From contig NZ_CANLNS010000001.1 of assembly GCF_947492715.1 (NCBI RefSeq), forward strand, positions 186,001 through 250,000: a stretch of 64,000 bases of DNA, written 5' to 3'. Shown piece after piece: positions 37,234 through 46,396 of this stretch. Every line of letters begins with the position of its first letter. Within the stretch, counting starts at the first letter, position 1. The stretch comes from an uncultured Psychroserpens sp. (GTDB lineage Bacteria; Bacteroidota; Bacteroidia; Flavobacteriales; Flavobacteriaceae). A program made the translations under genes and the position numbers. The notes below the pieces were generated by a model. That model was not told where the DNA came from and did no database searches. It saw only the letters and a list, made by a program, of their open reading frames with translations.

Positions 37234-40200
37234 TTAATTTAGACGTTGGATATACACCCAAGCACTTCTGCGTTTACCATCTTCATATTCCATGGTGTAG
37301 AAATAAGTCCCTACAGGCAGTTCATCACCATCATTGGTTTGTCCGTACCACTCATTTGTATAATTGTTTTTAGAGTAAACTAATGTCCCATTACGGTTAA
37401 AGATTTCAAGCTTACTTACATCGTAGCTACTTAAATCAAAAGTATCATTCATTCCATCTCCATTAGGAGAAATACCTTGAGGGATTACACAACTGTCCAA
37501 CTCAATAATTGTTTGAGCGGTAATACTTGAACACATTGTAGCATCATTGAAGGTCACTTCAATTTCATAAAGCCCTGCCTCAAGCACTGGTAAGGTTAAC
37601 CCTGTTTCTCCTGCAATAACACCACCATCCTGATACCATGCAATTGACACTTCAGATTCAGAATAATTATTAGCAGTTGCAGTAATTAAAATAGGTACAG
37701 TGGCATTAGGACATACCTCATATTCAAAATCGGTCGTAAATGACGTACTAGGTAATGGTTTTACAATTAAATCAAATGGTGTTGTAGAATAACAATCAAA
37801 AACAATGTTGTTTTCTACTCTTGCGTAAATCGTTTGAGAAGCACTACTATATAATACTGAAGTATCAATAGCATTAGTACCTGCTTCTGCATCGGCTTCA
37901 GTTTCATAATAACTCACTGTAAAGATTGTGTCATCTTGCCCATTTAAAACATTGGCATCATGTGCAGCTAAATCAAATAAAGTAACGCCATCTGTATCAT
38001 CATCACAAGCCTCAATTGCAACACTAGTAGCATCAGGTGTTGGTCCAGAGATGATTAAATCAAACGTTGTTGTTGCAAAACAGAAATTGGCATTAGCATC
38101 TTCAATTCTCACAAATATAGTTTGAGGGTTTGAGATGTTAGTATAAGGAGACGCTAGTGCACCTATATTTGCTTGAGCATCTGCTAAACTTAAATGATAG
38201 GTTACATTAAATTCTGTAGCATCCTGTGTGCCTAATACTCCAGCGGTTTGCATATCTAAATCAAAGTCTTCAATTCCATCTGCAGAAATATCATCACAAG
38301 TTATAATGTTTGGAACCACATTCGCGACAGATTCATCTCCAAAAATTATAGTCACCGAATCTTGGGCTTGTGCATCACACTGCTCATCATAGGCAATAAC
38401 AGTATAGGTACATGACTCTGTTACGGTTAAGGTAGATGACGTTTCTCCTTCAATAATAAAGCCATCACAATACCATTCGTACGAATCTGCAAATGGAGAA
38501 TCTGCAATTATATCGTAAGACTCAAAACCACAAAACGTTTGATCTAGACCTAGATCCACTTCTATTTCAGCAGTGATATTACCATCATCTGGCCCTCCAG
38601 AATTTGTTTGACTAATTGAAATTGTTCCAACTTCATCAGAGTAGTTCGTTACTAATAGAATATAAATTTCCCCTGACAGCGCATCATTAATTGTTAAGTT
38701 TTCAATAGCTGATCCAGAATAACTACAATCTACAATATTTCCATATGGATAGAAATTAGGATTTGAGGTATTATTAGGGCAATCACCTCCTGAGTTTGGA
38801 CAACCTAAATCTAAGTTACCGCAAGCATTTTCTAAGGAATCAAAAGGCCCCCAAAGCACGAAATCTACATCTAATCCACTGTCATTCGCATCTGTTTGTG
38901 AAATTTCAATTTCAATTAAACCTGGATCGCCAATCTGAATAATATTCCAAGTTGGATTTGGTGCTGAATATAAACACGCAATATCTGTTGGATCAGGGAT
39001 TCCAACAATATTAGAAGTCGTTAAAGCTCCACCTGGTTCTGCACAGAAATTCTCTGCATTTTCACAAATTATGTTTGTTGGCGCCTCTTTAATACATAAA
39101 TCAAAGGTTGTTGTTTCAGGATTACTCCCTCCAGAAAACACTCTAATATAATATGTGTTTCCTACAATAAGTAGAGGCGTTACACTAGCTGTATCGTTTG
39201 TACATTCTAATTCAATTAAATTGTCACAATCTCCTTCATATAAGGCATAATCCATATTGAATCCTCCTCCAGCAATATTTATCAATGAAATTAACTGAAC
39301 TTCACTTAATGCTGTAAATTGGAACCATACATCGTCATCAGGGTTTCCTGTACAAAAGCTTGTTGGAATACCAGAATCTGTTGCTTCTATTAAAGATCCT
39401 GCTGTTAATAAATCACAGGTTTGATCATCATTAACTAGCGCAACAGTAGCATCACATGGATTATCATTTTCAGGTGGACAAGCCAATAATTGGATTGCAC
39501 TACTGCTTATTACACAATTAACATCTTGATCATTGCTTATAGTAACCACAACATCTTCTAAAAATGGGAATGGTCCTATTTGATACACGCCAGTAGCTGT
39601 AACTGGAACTGTGGTAGCATCTATATTGTTTGAAATTGTAAGTGATGTAGCGTCACCTAATGTAGTAATGTTAACGTCTATTAAAAATTGATCTCCATTA
39701 GCGCAATCATCGACTGCTTGATAAGTTGCAGCAGGATTAATACACGTTGCACACGAAACTGTCACATCAAAAGGTGTATAACCATTTTCTGAACAATTTA
39801 CAGAACCATCTGAATTAATATACCATGAAATCGTATCACCAGATGATTGAAAAGAAATACCTGATGGATCTGCTATATTTTGATTGTATAATTCTGTTCC
39901 ATCTGAATCGATAATTACTAACTCATCACAACAGCCTTCCATTTGTCCATCATTAATAACGAAGTTAAGCGGTAATCCGTTTGAACTTGTATATGTAAAC
40001 GTTGCTATTGATGGATCATCATCAATATCATCAAAATAGCAAAACGTTGTGTTCACAGGACCTTCGTCACAATCAACTATATTATCTAAACAATACTCTT
40101 GTGTTAATGTTGTACTAGTTAATTCACAGTTAACATCATCATCACTAGCTACACTTATAATAACATCCGTATTATTTACAAATGGTCCAAAACTATACAA

Positions 40201-41988
40201 TCCAACAGCGCTTGCCGTTTGTGCTGTACTCGCTTGGTTATCGCTAATGGTAAGCGATGTTGCAGAGCCTAAACTCGTTATATCTACATCTACAAAAAAC
40301 TGTGGTGTGTTAGCACAATCACTTCTAACTGCATAATTGGCTTCAGGGTTTACACATGTGGCACATGACACTGTAAAATCCCATTCTGTTCTAGAGCCAG
40401 ATGCACAACTTACAGAGCTATCACTATCTACTTCTAGAAATAAGGAATCTCCTGTGGATTGAAACTCTAAACCTGAAAGATCTCCTCCATTATTGCCTTG
40501 ATAAATTAAGTTTGCAGTATTATCTGATCCATCATAAACTAATATATCATCACAACAGCTTTCTATAGTTCCAGTACTAAATATTAGCCTTACTGGACTT
40601 CCGTCTGAGGATACAAACAACCATGTTGTATCATCATTATTATCATAACAATAATTAAATTCTAATGGTGGTTGGGTGCAGTCTACTACATTTAACACAC
40701 ATTGCTCTTGTGTCAATGTACCACTTGTTAATACGCAATTAACATCATCATCACTAGCTACACTTATAATAACATCCGTATTATTTACAAATGGTCCAAA
40801 ACTATACAATCCAACAGCGCTTGCCGTTTGTGCTGTACTCGCTTGGTTATCGCTAATGGTAAGCGATGTTGCAGAGCCTAAACTCGTTATATCTACATCT
40901 ACAAAAAACTGTGGACCGTTTAAACAATCTTGCCTAACAGCATAAGCAGCTTCAGGGCTTACACAAGTAGCACAGGCTACAGTGAAGTCCCATTCAGTAC
41001 TACAACAGCCACTACCCGAAGCACAGCTTACGGAACCATCTGCATCAATTTCAAAAAATAATGAATCTCCTGTGGATTCAACCACTAAACCTGAAAGATC
41101 ACCACCATTATTGCCTTGGTAAAGTAAGTTTGCTGTATTATCATCTCCATCATAAATTAATATATTATCACAACAGCTTTCTATACCACCTGCATTAAAT
41201 GTTAGTCTTACTGGACTTCCGTCTGAGGATTCAAACCACCAAGATGTATTATCATTATCATCGTAACAATAATTAAATTCTAATGTTGGTTGGGTGCAGT
41301 CTACTACATTTAACGCACATTGCTCTTGTGTCAATGTACCACTTGATAACGCACAATTAACATCATCATCACTGGCTACACTTATAATAACATCCGTATT
41401 ATTTACAAATGGTCCAAAACTATACAATCCAACAGCGCTTGCCGTTTGTGCTGTACTCGCTTGGTTATCGCTAATGGTAAGCGATGTTGCAGAGCCTAAA
41501 CTCGTTATATCTACATCTACAAAAAACTGTGGGCCGTTTAAACAATCTTGTCTAACAGCATAAGCAGCTTCAGGGCTTACACAAGTAGCACAGGCTACAG
41601 TGAAGTCCCATTCAGTACTACAACAGCCACTACCCGAGGCACAGCTTACGGAACCATCTGCATCAATTTCAAAAAATAATGAATCTCCTGTGGATTCAAC
41701 CACTAAACCTGAAAGATCACCACCATTATTGCCTTGGTAAAGTAAGTTTGCTGTATTATCATCTCCATCATAAATTAATATATCATCACAACAGCTTTCT
41801 ATACCACCTGCATTAAATGTTAGTCTTACTGGGCTTCCGTCTGAGGATTCAAACCACCAAGATGTATTATCATTATCATCGTAACAATGACTAAATTGTA
41901 AAGGTAGTTGTGTACAGTCTACAATTGTTTGTGCATCAGCACACCAGGTTGAGAATGTAAAAAGGAATAATAATAGAATTTTTTTCAT
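37234..41988 (-). CDS. Giant CUB-repeat adhesin with T9SS type B (gliding-motility) sorting domain
   Basis: 1584 residues. Signal peptide (1-19, WCADA). Residues about 22-636 are three 206-residue units, each a CUB-like domain (CYDDNDNTSWWFESSDGSPV, ILIYDGDDNTANLLYQGNNG) plus a short β domain (DITSLGSATSLTISDNQAS). A fourth, diverged unit follows to about 840. Then come a DVWFQFTAL domain near 885, a second related domain, Ig-like or cadherin-like modules (about 1150-1480), and the C-terminal type B domain: IPQGISPNGDGMNDTFDL, IFNRNGTLVYSKNNYTNEW, PVGTYFYTMEY. Exported by T9SS and handled by the adjacent SprF and OmpA proteins. Likely a cell-surface adhesin; ligand unknown. Confidence 0.92.
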   Translation of the reverse strand: MKKILLLFLFTFSTWCADAQTIVDCTQLPLQFSHCYDDNDNTSWWFESSDGSPVRLTFNAGGIESCCDDILIYDGDDNTANLLYQGNNGGDLSGLVVESTGDSLFFEIDADGSVSCASGSGCCSTEWDFTVACATCVSPEAAYAVRQDCLNGPQFFVDVDITSLGSATSLTISDNQASTAQTASAVGLYSFGPFVNNTDVIISVASDDDVNCALSSGTLTQEQCALNVVDCTQPTLEFNYCYDDNDNTSWWFESSDGSPVRLTFNAGGIESCCDNILIYDGDDNTANLLYQGNNGGDLSGLVVESTGDSLFFEIDADGSVSCASGSGCCSTEWDFTVACATCVSPEAAYAVRQDCLNGPQFFVDVDITSLGSATSLTISDNQASTAQTASAVGLYSFGPFVNNTDVIISVASDDDVNCVLTSGTLTQEQCVLNVVDCTQPPLEFNYCYDNNDDTTWLFVSSDGSPVRLIFSTGTIESCCDDILVYDGSDNTANLIYQGNNGGDLSGLEFQSTGDSLFLEVDSDSSVSCASGSRTEWDFTVSCATCVNPEANYAVRSDCANTPQFFVDVDITSLGSATSLTISDNQASTAQTASAVGLYSFGPFVNNTDVIISVASDDDVNCELTSTTLTQEYCLDNIVDCDEGPVNTTFCYFDDIDDDPSIATFTYTSSNGLPLNFVINDGQMEGCCDELVIIDSDGTELYNQNIADPSGISFQSSGDTISWYINSDGSVNCSENGYTPFDVTVSCATCINPAATYQAVDDCANGDQFLIDVNITTLGDATSLTISNNIDATTVPVTATGVYQIGPFPFLEDVVVTISNDQDVNCVISSSAIQLLACPPENDNPCDATVALVNDDQTCDLLTAGSLIEATDSGIPTSFCTGNPDDDVWFQFTALSEVQLISLINIAGGGFNMDYALYEGDCDNLIELECTNDTASVTPLLIVGNTYYIRVFSGGSNPETTTFDLCIKEAPTNIICENAENFCAEPGGALTTSNIVGIPDPTDIACLYSAPNPTWNIIQIGDPGLIEIEISQTDANDSGLDVDFVLWGPFDSLENACGNLDLGCPNSGGDCPNNTSNPNFYPYGNIVDCSYSGSAIENLTINDALSGEIYILLVTNYSDEVGTISISQTNSGGPDDGNITAEIEVDLGLDQTFCGFESYDIIADSPFADSYEWYCDGFIIEGETSSTLTVTESCTYTVIAYDEQCDAQAQDSVTIIFGDESVANVVPNIITCDDISADGIEDFDLDMQTAGVLGTQDATEFNVTYHLSLADAQANIGALASPYTNISNPQTIFVRIEDANANFCFATTTFDLIISGPTPDATSVAIEACDDDTDGVTLFDLAAHDANVLNGQDDTIFTVSYYETEADAEAGTNAIDTSVLYSSASQTIYARVENNIVFDCYSTTPFDLIVKPLPSTSFTTDFEYEVCPNATVPILITATANNYSESEVSIAWYQDGGVIAGETGLTLPVLEAGLYEIEVTFNDATMCSSITAQTIIELDSCVIPQGISPNGDGMNDTFDLSSYDVSKLEIFNRNGTLVYSKNNYTNEWYGQTNDGDELPVGTYFYTMEYEDGKRRSAWVYIQRLN
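40080..41925 (-). repeat. Three 618-bp tandem CUB-module repeats inside the adhesin gene
   Basis: Unit borders near 41925, 41307 and 40689. Long stretches (about 41360-41540, 40745-40920 and 40135-40305) are identical or nearly so, which points to recent duplication or gene conversion. Confidence 0.85.
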
Positions 41989-42490
41989 AATTATAGTAGC
42001 GTTTTGGTCTTATTTATGTGTACTTAAGACGGTGAAATTTCAAGTATTCAAATTTTTGATTTACCTAGAGCTAAACACCTAATAAAATACTTTGTCAAAA
42101 AGATTGCTTATCACAGCAGTGATCACCTTCTTCTTTTTTATAATTAAAAATTATTTATAACCAGTATCAACATCATTACATAAATCAATATGTAGCTTAT
42201 TTCTAGCTTGTTACGTTTTAAATAGTTCTTCATTTTTATTTCTTTAACTAGTTTAACAATCTTCACTTTTACTGTGCTATCGTAAATATTTACTAGACAT
42301 ATTGCAGGTTTTAACGCGCCTATATCTATCATATTTAGTGGTTAGTGGTTTATCAATCAGAACGTCCTTTGACCTACGATATTAAAAACCTCTATGAGTG
42401 GGTTAATTTGTTTTTAAACACTTGCTAAAGTATATGCATCACTAGAACCTCCCAAATAAAATGGGGTAGCAAAATGGTTGTGCATAGCCC
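41989..42490. other. Intergenic region with small frame and regulatory element
   Basis: About 0.5 kb between the adhesin and its truncated duplicate. A 62-codon frame (42144-42332, begins MIDIGALKPAICLVNIYD) ends in a hydrophobic helix; I cannot assign it and it may be a relic. An element copy lies at 42463. Confidence 0.45.
42463..42479 (-). promoter_or_regulatory. AACCCTTTTGCTACCC element, copy b
   Basis: Minus: aaccattttgctacccc followed by attttatttgggaggttcta, nearly the same as copy a over about 45 bp. It lies 131 bp upstream of the 42144-42332 small frame and about 475 bp upstream of the giant adhesin gene. Confidence 0.6.
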
Positions 42491-42494
42491 ATAA

Positions 42495-42955
42495 TTGTTT
42501 GATTTTAGTTGGTTTTTAATTTAGACGTTGGATATACACCCAAGCACTTCTGCGTTTACCATCTTCATATTCCATGGTGTAGTACAGCAATTAAGTCCTG
42601 GAGCAGCACAGCTTCCAGAAATATCGGTTTCTATTTCAAAAAATAATGAATCGCCTGTAGATTCAAACACTAAACCAGAAAGATCTCCATCATTATCTCC
42701 TTGATATAGTAAGGTTGCTGTATTATCTGCACCATCATAAATTAATATCTCATCGTAGTCTGCTTCAATACCACCTGAATTAAATGTTAATTTTATAGGG
42801 CTTCCATCTGAGGATTCAAACCACCAGGTTGTATCATCTTCATTGTCATAGCAATGAGCAAATTGTAATGGTGGCTGCGTACAGTTAACAGTTGTTTGTG
42901 CGTTAGCACACCAAATTGAGAACGTAAAAACGACTAATTGTAGAATTTTTTTCAT
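42495..42955 (-). pseudogene. Truncated duplicate of the giant adhesin (internal deletion)
   Basis: 144 codons. The N-terminal signal peptide and first CUB-like domain (CYDNEDDTTWWFESSDGSPI, ILIYDGADNTATLLYQGDND) match the giant adhesin. At about 42582 the sequence jumps to the last 18 codons and 3' flank of that gene; the 88 bp 42495-42582 equal 37213-37300 exactly. The join is out of frame, so the sorting-domain end (EYEDGKRRSAWVYIQ) is read in the wrong frame as NMKMVNAEVLG. The product would lack any sorting domain. Confidence 0.85.
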
Positions 42956-43050
42956 AATAAAATTGTATTAATTAATTATTTAGAGTGGATTAGTTTTTAG
43001 ACTAAGCACTGGCTAAGCTATACGCGTTGATAGAAACTCCCAAATAAAAA

Positions 43051-43067
43051 AGGGTAGCAAAAGGGTT
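43051..43067 (-). promoter_or_regulatory. AACCCTTTTGCTACCC element, copy c
   Basis: Minus: aacccttttgctaccct followed by tttttatttgggagtttcta. Ends 96 bp upstream of the ATG of the truncated adhesin duplicate at 42955. Confidence 0.6.
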
Positions 43068-43278
43068 TTCCGAGCATACAAGAGACCATACACTATCTTA
43101 ATGACATGCCACTTTCTCTTTTTTTAAAGTTTTATGATTCCCAATGAAAATTCATTGTAAAATGCTTATATGTAGTAGCGAAGTAATTGTGTGTTTAGCA
43201 GTTAAACATGCAAGATCTAGGCTTTATAGATCATCAACGATCTTAAACCCAACATCTTATTCATGAAAGACCTCCTTA

Positions 43279-43305
43279 TTAATAAATAAGGAGGCCATAG
43301 TAACT
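43279..43305 (-). terminator. Hairpin downstream of the second LuxR-type regulator
   Basis: Stem cctccttat / ataaggagg with a 7-nt loop. Resembles in sequence the hairpin downstream of the paralogue at 30571. Confidence 0.5.
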
Positions 43306-43514
43306 ACTGATTACCCCATTTTTCAATCAATAGTTAGCTTTTTAAAAGAATCTATAAAGAACACATAATATAAGGGAAAGATATTTCTAAGTCAGCAATA
43401 TTTGACCTGTTTAGCCACTCATAATAAATAGCCTGTTATATGTAATATTGCTATTAACATTAGAATCATCAATAGCACAAAATTAAACTTGTAAGAATGA
43501 AAATCTAAAAATGA

Positions 43515-43533
43515 GGGGTAGTAATGAGGTTGC
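43515..43533 (-). promoter_or_regulatory. Degenerate element copy h
   Basis: Minus: gcaacctcattactacccc followed by tcatttttaga; matches the element core with three changes. Confidence 0.3.
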
Positions 43534-43676
43534 ATCATTTGTTTATGCCATTTTCAACAAAGATTAGGATTGTCAAAATTCACACTTAACAATTTCCTTT
43601 CCATCTCATACACTTAAAGTAAAGACATTTGATGATAAAACAATTGAACAAAAAATGGGTATGCAATCCATAATGA

Positions 43677-45338
43677 CTATCTGCTGATACTAGTATTAGC
43701 CGCACTTCTAATAAACGCAATGATATCTTTATTAGAATCAATTAATAGTTTCTTGCGTATTCTATGTCGTGTAGATTTAATTGAGGAAAGTGTGGTATTT
43801 AGTAATTCACTAATTTGCACGGCTGTCAAATCTAAAGTCATAAAGCAAAGAATTTCTTTTTCCTTTTCGCTTAATACTGTGAATTTGGTATTCAAAATAA
43901 TTTTAAAGTCCATACTTACCTTATTTAAATACGCTTGCAAATTTTCTGAAGTTGTTTTTGTTGTCTTTTCTGAAAGTAAGGTTGCCCAGAGCGATTTTAA
44001 TTCTTTATTTCGTTCTTTTGGGTTTTCTAACTTAATTATTTGTTTAATCCTATCTAGTGTTTTATGAAGTACCTCCTGTCGTAATGAGTTTTCTATAACA
44101 GCTCTCTTAAGTTCATTTTCTCGAGTCAATAATACCAATTCTCCTTTTAACTTGTCTAACTGTTCCTTTTCTAGTTTATTTTCAGATAGTTTTAAACGTT
44201 GTCTAGCATTTTTCTTAACAAGCCATAAAATAGCTATCCCTAAAACCATAGTAAGTATAAACAACAAAAAGTATAACTTACGTTTTGAAGCTTCATTCTC
44301 AATGATTAATTGATCTGCTAATTTTTCTTTGTCAAATTTATGATTAAGCTCCAATGCCGTAATTCGTTTCGCTTTTTTTGTGTCATTTATGGAATCATAA
44401 TACGTCTTGTAAATTTTATAGTCTTCTAATGCCTTAGCATATTTCTTTTGTTTTCTATAGAGGTCACTTCTTTCACGATAATGCAAAACCAAAAGACCAA
44501 CATCCTTTACTTCCTTAGCATTAAAAATAGCGCTATCAAGATGATGTGACGCTTCTTCATAATTGCCTAAAGCACTAAATACAAAGGCTACATTTGAATA
44601 GCTAGCACTTACTTCTTTTTTATCATTAAAAGCTTTAAAAATAGCTATGTTTTTTTGGAAAATCTTTATGGCTTTATCTAGTGCTCCATTACTATAGTGA
44701 ATACCAGCCATAGTCGAATTAATTTCAGCTTCTGCCCGTTTGGAAGTTATTGGAAGTGCCTTAGCTTTATTGATATAAATAAGTGAAGAATCTATTTGAT
44801 CGTCATAGTAGAGTGCATCTGCTAACTTTTGATATGATAATCCCAAATTGTTTGCATCTTCTATCAATTTCCATATGACAATTGCATCCCTAAAATACTG
44901 CTTAGACTTGGCATAGTCACCATAAATTGTATAAAACTTACCTAGGTTATCTAACGTTGACCCAATACCTGTGGAATCTTGAATAGTTTCGAAAATATCT
45001 AATGCGCTTAAGTAATGGGACAAAGATACTTCTGTCTTATCTTGTTGCAAATCAAACATCCCAAGAGCATTTAATGCATTTGCTTTTTGTTGCTTGTAAT
45101 AATAAGATTGATAGTTCTTATGTTTTATGGTTTCAATAATATTATTAATAATTGTTCTTGAGGTATCTAAATCAAATAAACGTGTGCGGTCTGCAAGTTG
45201 CAACTCAAGATCAATTTTTAAGGAATCACCTGGAGCCATTCTTATTTTTTGTAAAATAGTGTTAGCTATACTATCCTGAGTTTGACTGTACCCTATACTA
45301 AATAATAGTGCACATATAATAGTAAACAAATGTTTCAT
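43677..45338 (-). CDS. TPR / single-TM / LuxR-type HTH regulator, copy 2
   Basis: 553 residues, colinear with the 30668 product from the signal peptide (CALLFSIGYSQTQDSIANTI) through TPR repeats, a TM helix (about 352-372, KLYFLLFILTMVLGIAILWL), and the HTH (LSEKEKEILCFMTLDLTAVQ, ISELLNTTLSSIKSTRHRIR). Differences are spread along the whole length, so this is an older duplication. It probably senses an envelope signal through the TPR part and regulates transcription. It lies between the adhesin module and the fibronectin-type T9SS genes. Confidence 0.88.
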   Translation of the reverse strand: MKHLFTIICALLFSIGYSQTQDSIANTILQKIRMAPGDSLKIDLELQLADRTRLFDLDTSRTIINNIIETIKHKNYQSYYYKQQKANALNALGMFDLQQDKTEVSLSHYLSALDIFETIQDSTGIGSTLDNLGKFYTIYGDYAKSKQYFRDAIVIWKLIEDANNLGLSYQKLADALYYDDQIDSSLIYINKAKALPITSKRAEAEINSTMAGIHYSNGALDKAIKIFQKNIAIFKAFNDKKEVSASYSNVAFVFSALGNYEEASHHLDSAIFNAKEVKDVGLLVLHYRERSDLYRKQKKYAKALEDYKIYKTYYDSINDTKKAKRITALELNHKFDKEKLADQLIIENEASKRKLYFLLFILTMVLGIAILWLVKKNARQRLKLSENKLEKEQLDKLKGELVLLTRENELKRAVIENSLRQEVLHKTLDRIKQIIKLENPKERNKELKSLWATLLSEKTTKTTSENLQAYLNKVSMDFKIILNTKFTVLSEKEKEILCFMTLDLTAVQISELLNTTLSSIKSTRHRIRKKLLIDSNKDIIAFIRSAANTSISR

Positions 45339-45520
45339 TTTTTGAGAGTATGGTAATAATTAATTAAGGTAACCTAATATACTAATATTTAAAAAACTCT
45401 TTTTTTCGTAAGACTATTTTTCTATTGTAAGTTTATCTCTATTTTATTTGTTCTTAGACTTAGTCTATTGATTTTAGTTATTTCATCTTTAATATGCATT
45501 TTGAAATGTTATAACTTTTA

Positions 45521-45898
45521 CTAACTCAGGTCTTTTTTACCCATATATGCTCTACGATAGAACGTATATGAACCAGCCAATAAAACAAGTGCGATAACGG
45601 GTCCAAAATATAAATTATCTTTTGTAGCAATATGCGCTTCTAATGCCAATAAAAAATTAAAAAGAAATCCAGCATATGCCCATTCTTTAAGGAATTGAAT
45701 TTTGTTACTTAAAATTATTGCTACTCCTAATATTTTGGCAATTGCCAAAGGAATTACTATGCGTCCATTGTATCCAAAACTCACAAAATGACCACGAAAT
45801 GTTTCTATATCTAAAAAGTATCTTGTAGCAGACGTAAGTATTAGTGCTGATAACAATCCGGTAAAAATCCAGTAGACTATTTTATTTGTGTTCTTCAT
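45521..45898 (-). CDS. DoxX-like small membrane protein
   Basis: 125 residues with four hydrophobic helices. Opens MKNTNKIVYWIFTGLLSALI; RYFLDIETFRGHFVSFGYNG, then LAIAKILGVAIIL, KEWAYAGFLFNFLLALEAHI and FGPVIALVLLAGSYTFYRR fit the DoxX-like family of inner-membrane proteins whose role is usually unknown. Single gene, with element copy d about 200 bp upstream. It is not an obvious part of the T9SS gene set around it. Confidence 0.85.
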   Translation of the reverse strand: MKNTNKIVYWIFTGLLSALILTSATRYFLDIETFRGHFVSFGYNGRIVIPLAIAKILGVAIILSNKIQFLKEWAYAGFLFNFLLALEAHIATKDNLYFGPVIALVLLAGSYTFYRRAYMGKKDLS

Positions 45899-45940
45899 TG
45901 TTTAGTTATTCTAAATTCGGTAGTTAGTGGTTGATTTCTG

Positions 45941-46033
45941 TTAATAAGCAATGGAAGTCAAAGCAATTAAAAAAATTAAGAAGTCATTGGTCTTCATTAC
46001 TCTTGTTACAACAAGCAAGTCATTTTTCTTCAT
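45941..46033 (-). other. Short signal-peptide-like leader frame, probable gene relic
   Basis: ATG at 46033 opens 30 codons (MKKNDLLVV ... FLIFLIALTSIAY) and then stops. It begins 63 bp downstream of element copy d and looks like the start of a secreted-protein gene that has lost its body. Confidence 0.35.
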
Positions 46034-46095
46034 GGGGTATAATTTTAATTTTCGAATCAAATTTAAAACACCCAACTAAAATCCCTTAATATTTA

Positions 46096-46120
46096 GGGGT
46101 AGCAAAAGGGTAGCAAAACC
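46096..46120 (-). promoter_or_regulatory. AACCCTTTTGCTACCC element, copy d (double core)
   Basis: Minus: ggttttgctacccttttgct then acccc, i.e. two overlapping TTTTGCTACCC cores, followed by taaatattaagggattttag. Confidence 0.6.
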
Positions 46121-46343
46121 TAAACCCATGTGTTTGTAGGGGTTTTGAAGTGGCACAATATCATCATACATCCCAAAAACATCCTCAAAACAAGATTGTT
46201 TTGGTTCCATTAGACTATTATTTTTACGTTTTAAAGATGCATTTTGACTGTGAACAGGTGTGTTTCTGATTAGGACTATTAGTATAAAACGAAATACATA
46301 GAAGGAAGCTTTCAGAAAATTTAAATAAGACATATGTTTCATA

Positions 46344-46370
46344 AAAAAAGCCACCTAAAAAGGTGGCTTA
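46344..46370 (-). terminator. Terminator of the 46397 gene
   Basis: Stem aagccacct / aggtggctt with a 4-nt loop; on the minus strand it is followed by TTTTTTAT. It lies about 27 bp after the stop codon. Confidence 0.8.
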
Positions 46371-46396
46371 ATCTTATTATAGTGTTTAACTCATCA

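Larger units (their letters stand above)
42956..43676. other. Intergenic region between truncated adhesin and second LuxR-type regulator
   Basis: About 0.7 kb, no intact gene. It holds element copies at 43051 and, degenerate, at 43515, and a hairpin cctccttat / ataaggagg at 43279-43303. Confidence 0.55.

Noticed and set aside
41294-41563. Repeated plus-strand frames (also at 40676 and 40049) opposite the adhesin repeats
   Set aside because: Their similarity to each other is only the antisense reflection of the 618-bp CUB repeats.
40080-41925. CRISPR-like array because of regularly spaced identical blocks
   Set aside because: The period is 618 bp, all in frame inside one protein; no short repeat-spacer pattern and no cas genes.
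43720-44067. 115-codon plus-strand frame inside the second LuxR-type regulator
   Set aside because: Antisense shadow of the conserved HTH region of the real minus-strand gene.
46076-46354. 92-codon minus-strand frame
   Set aside because: It runs through the 46344 terminator and regulatory element copy d; no domain or signal, only a chance hydrophobic start.
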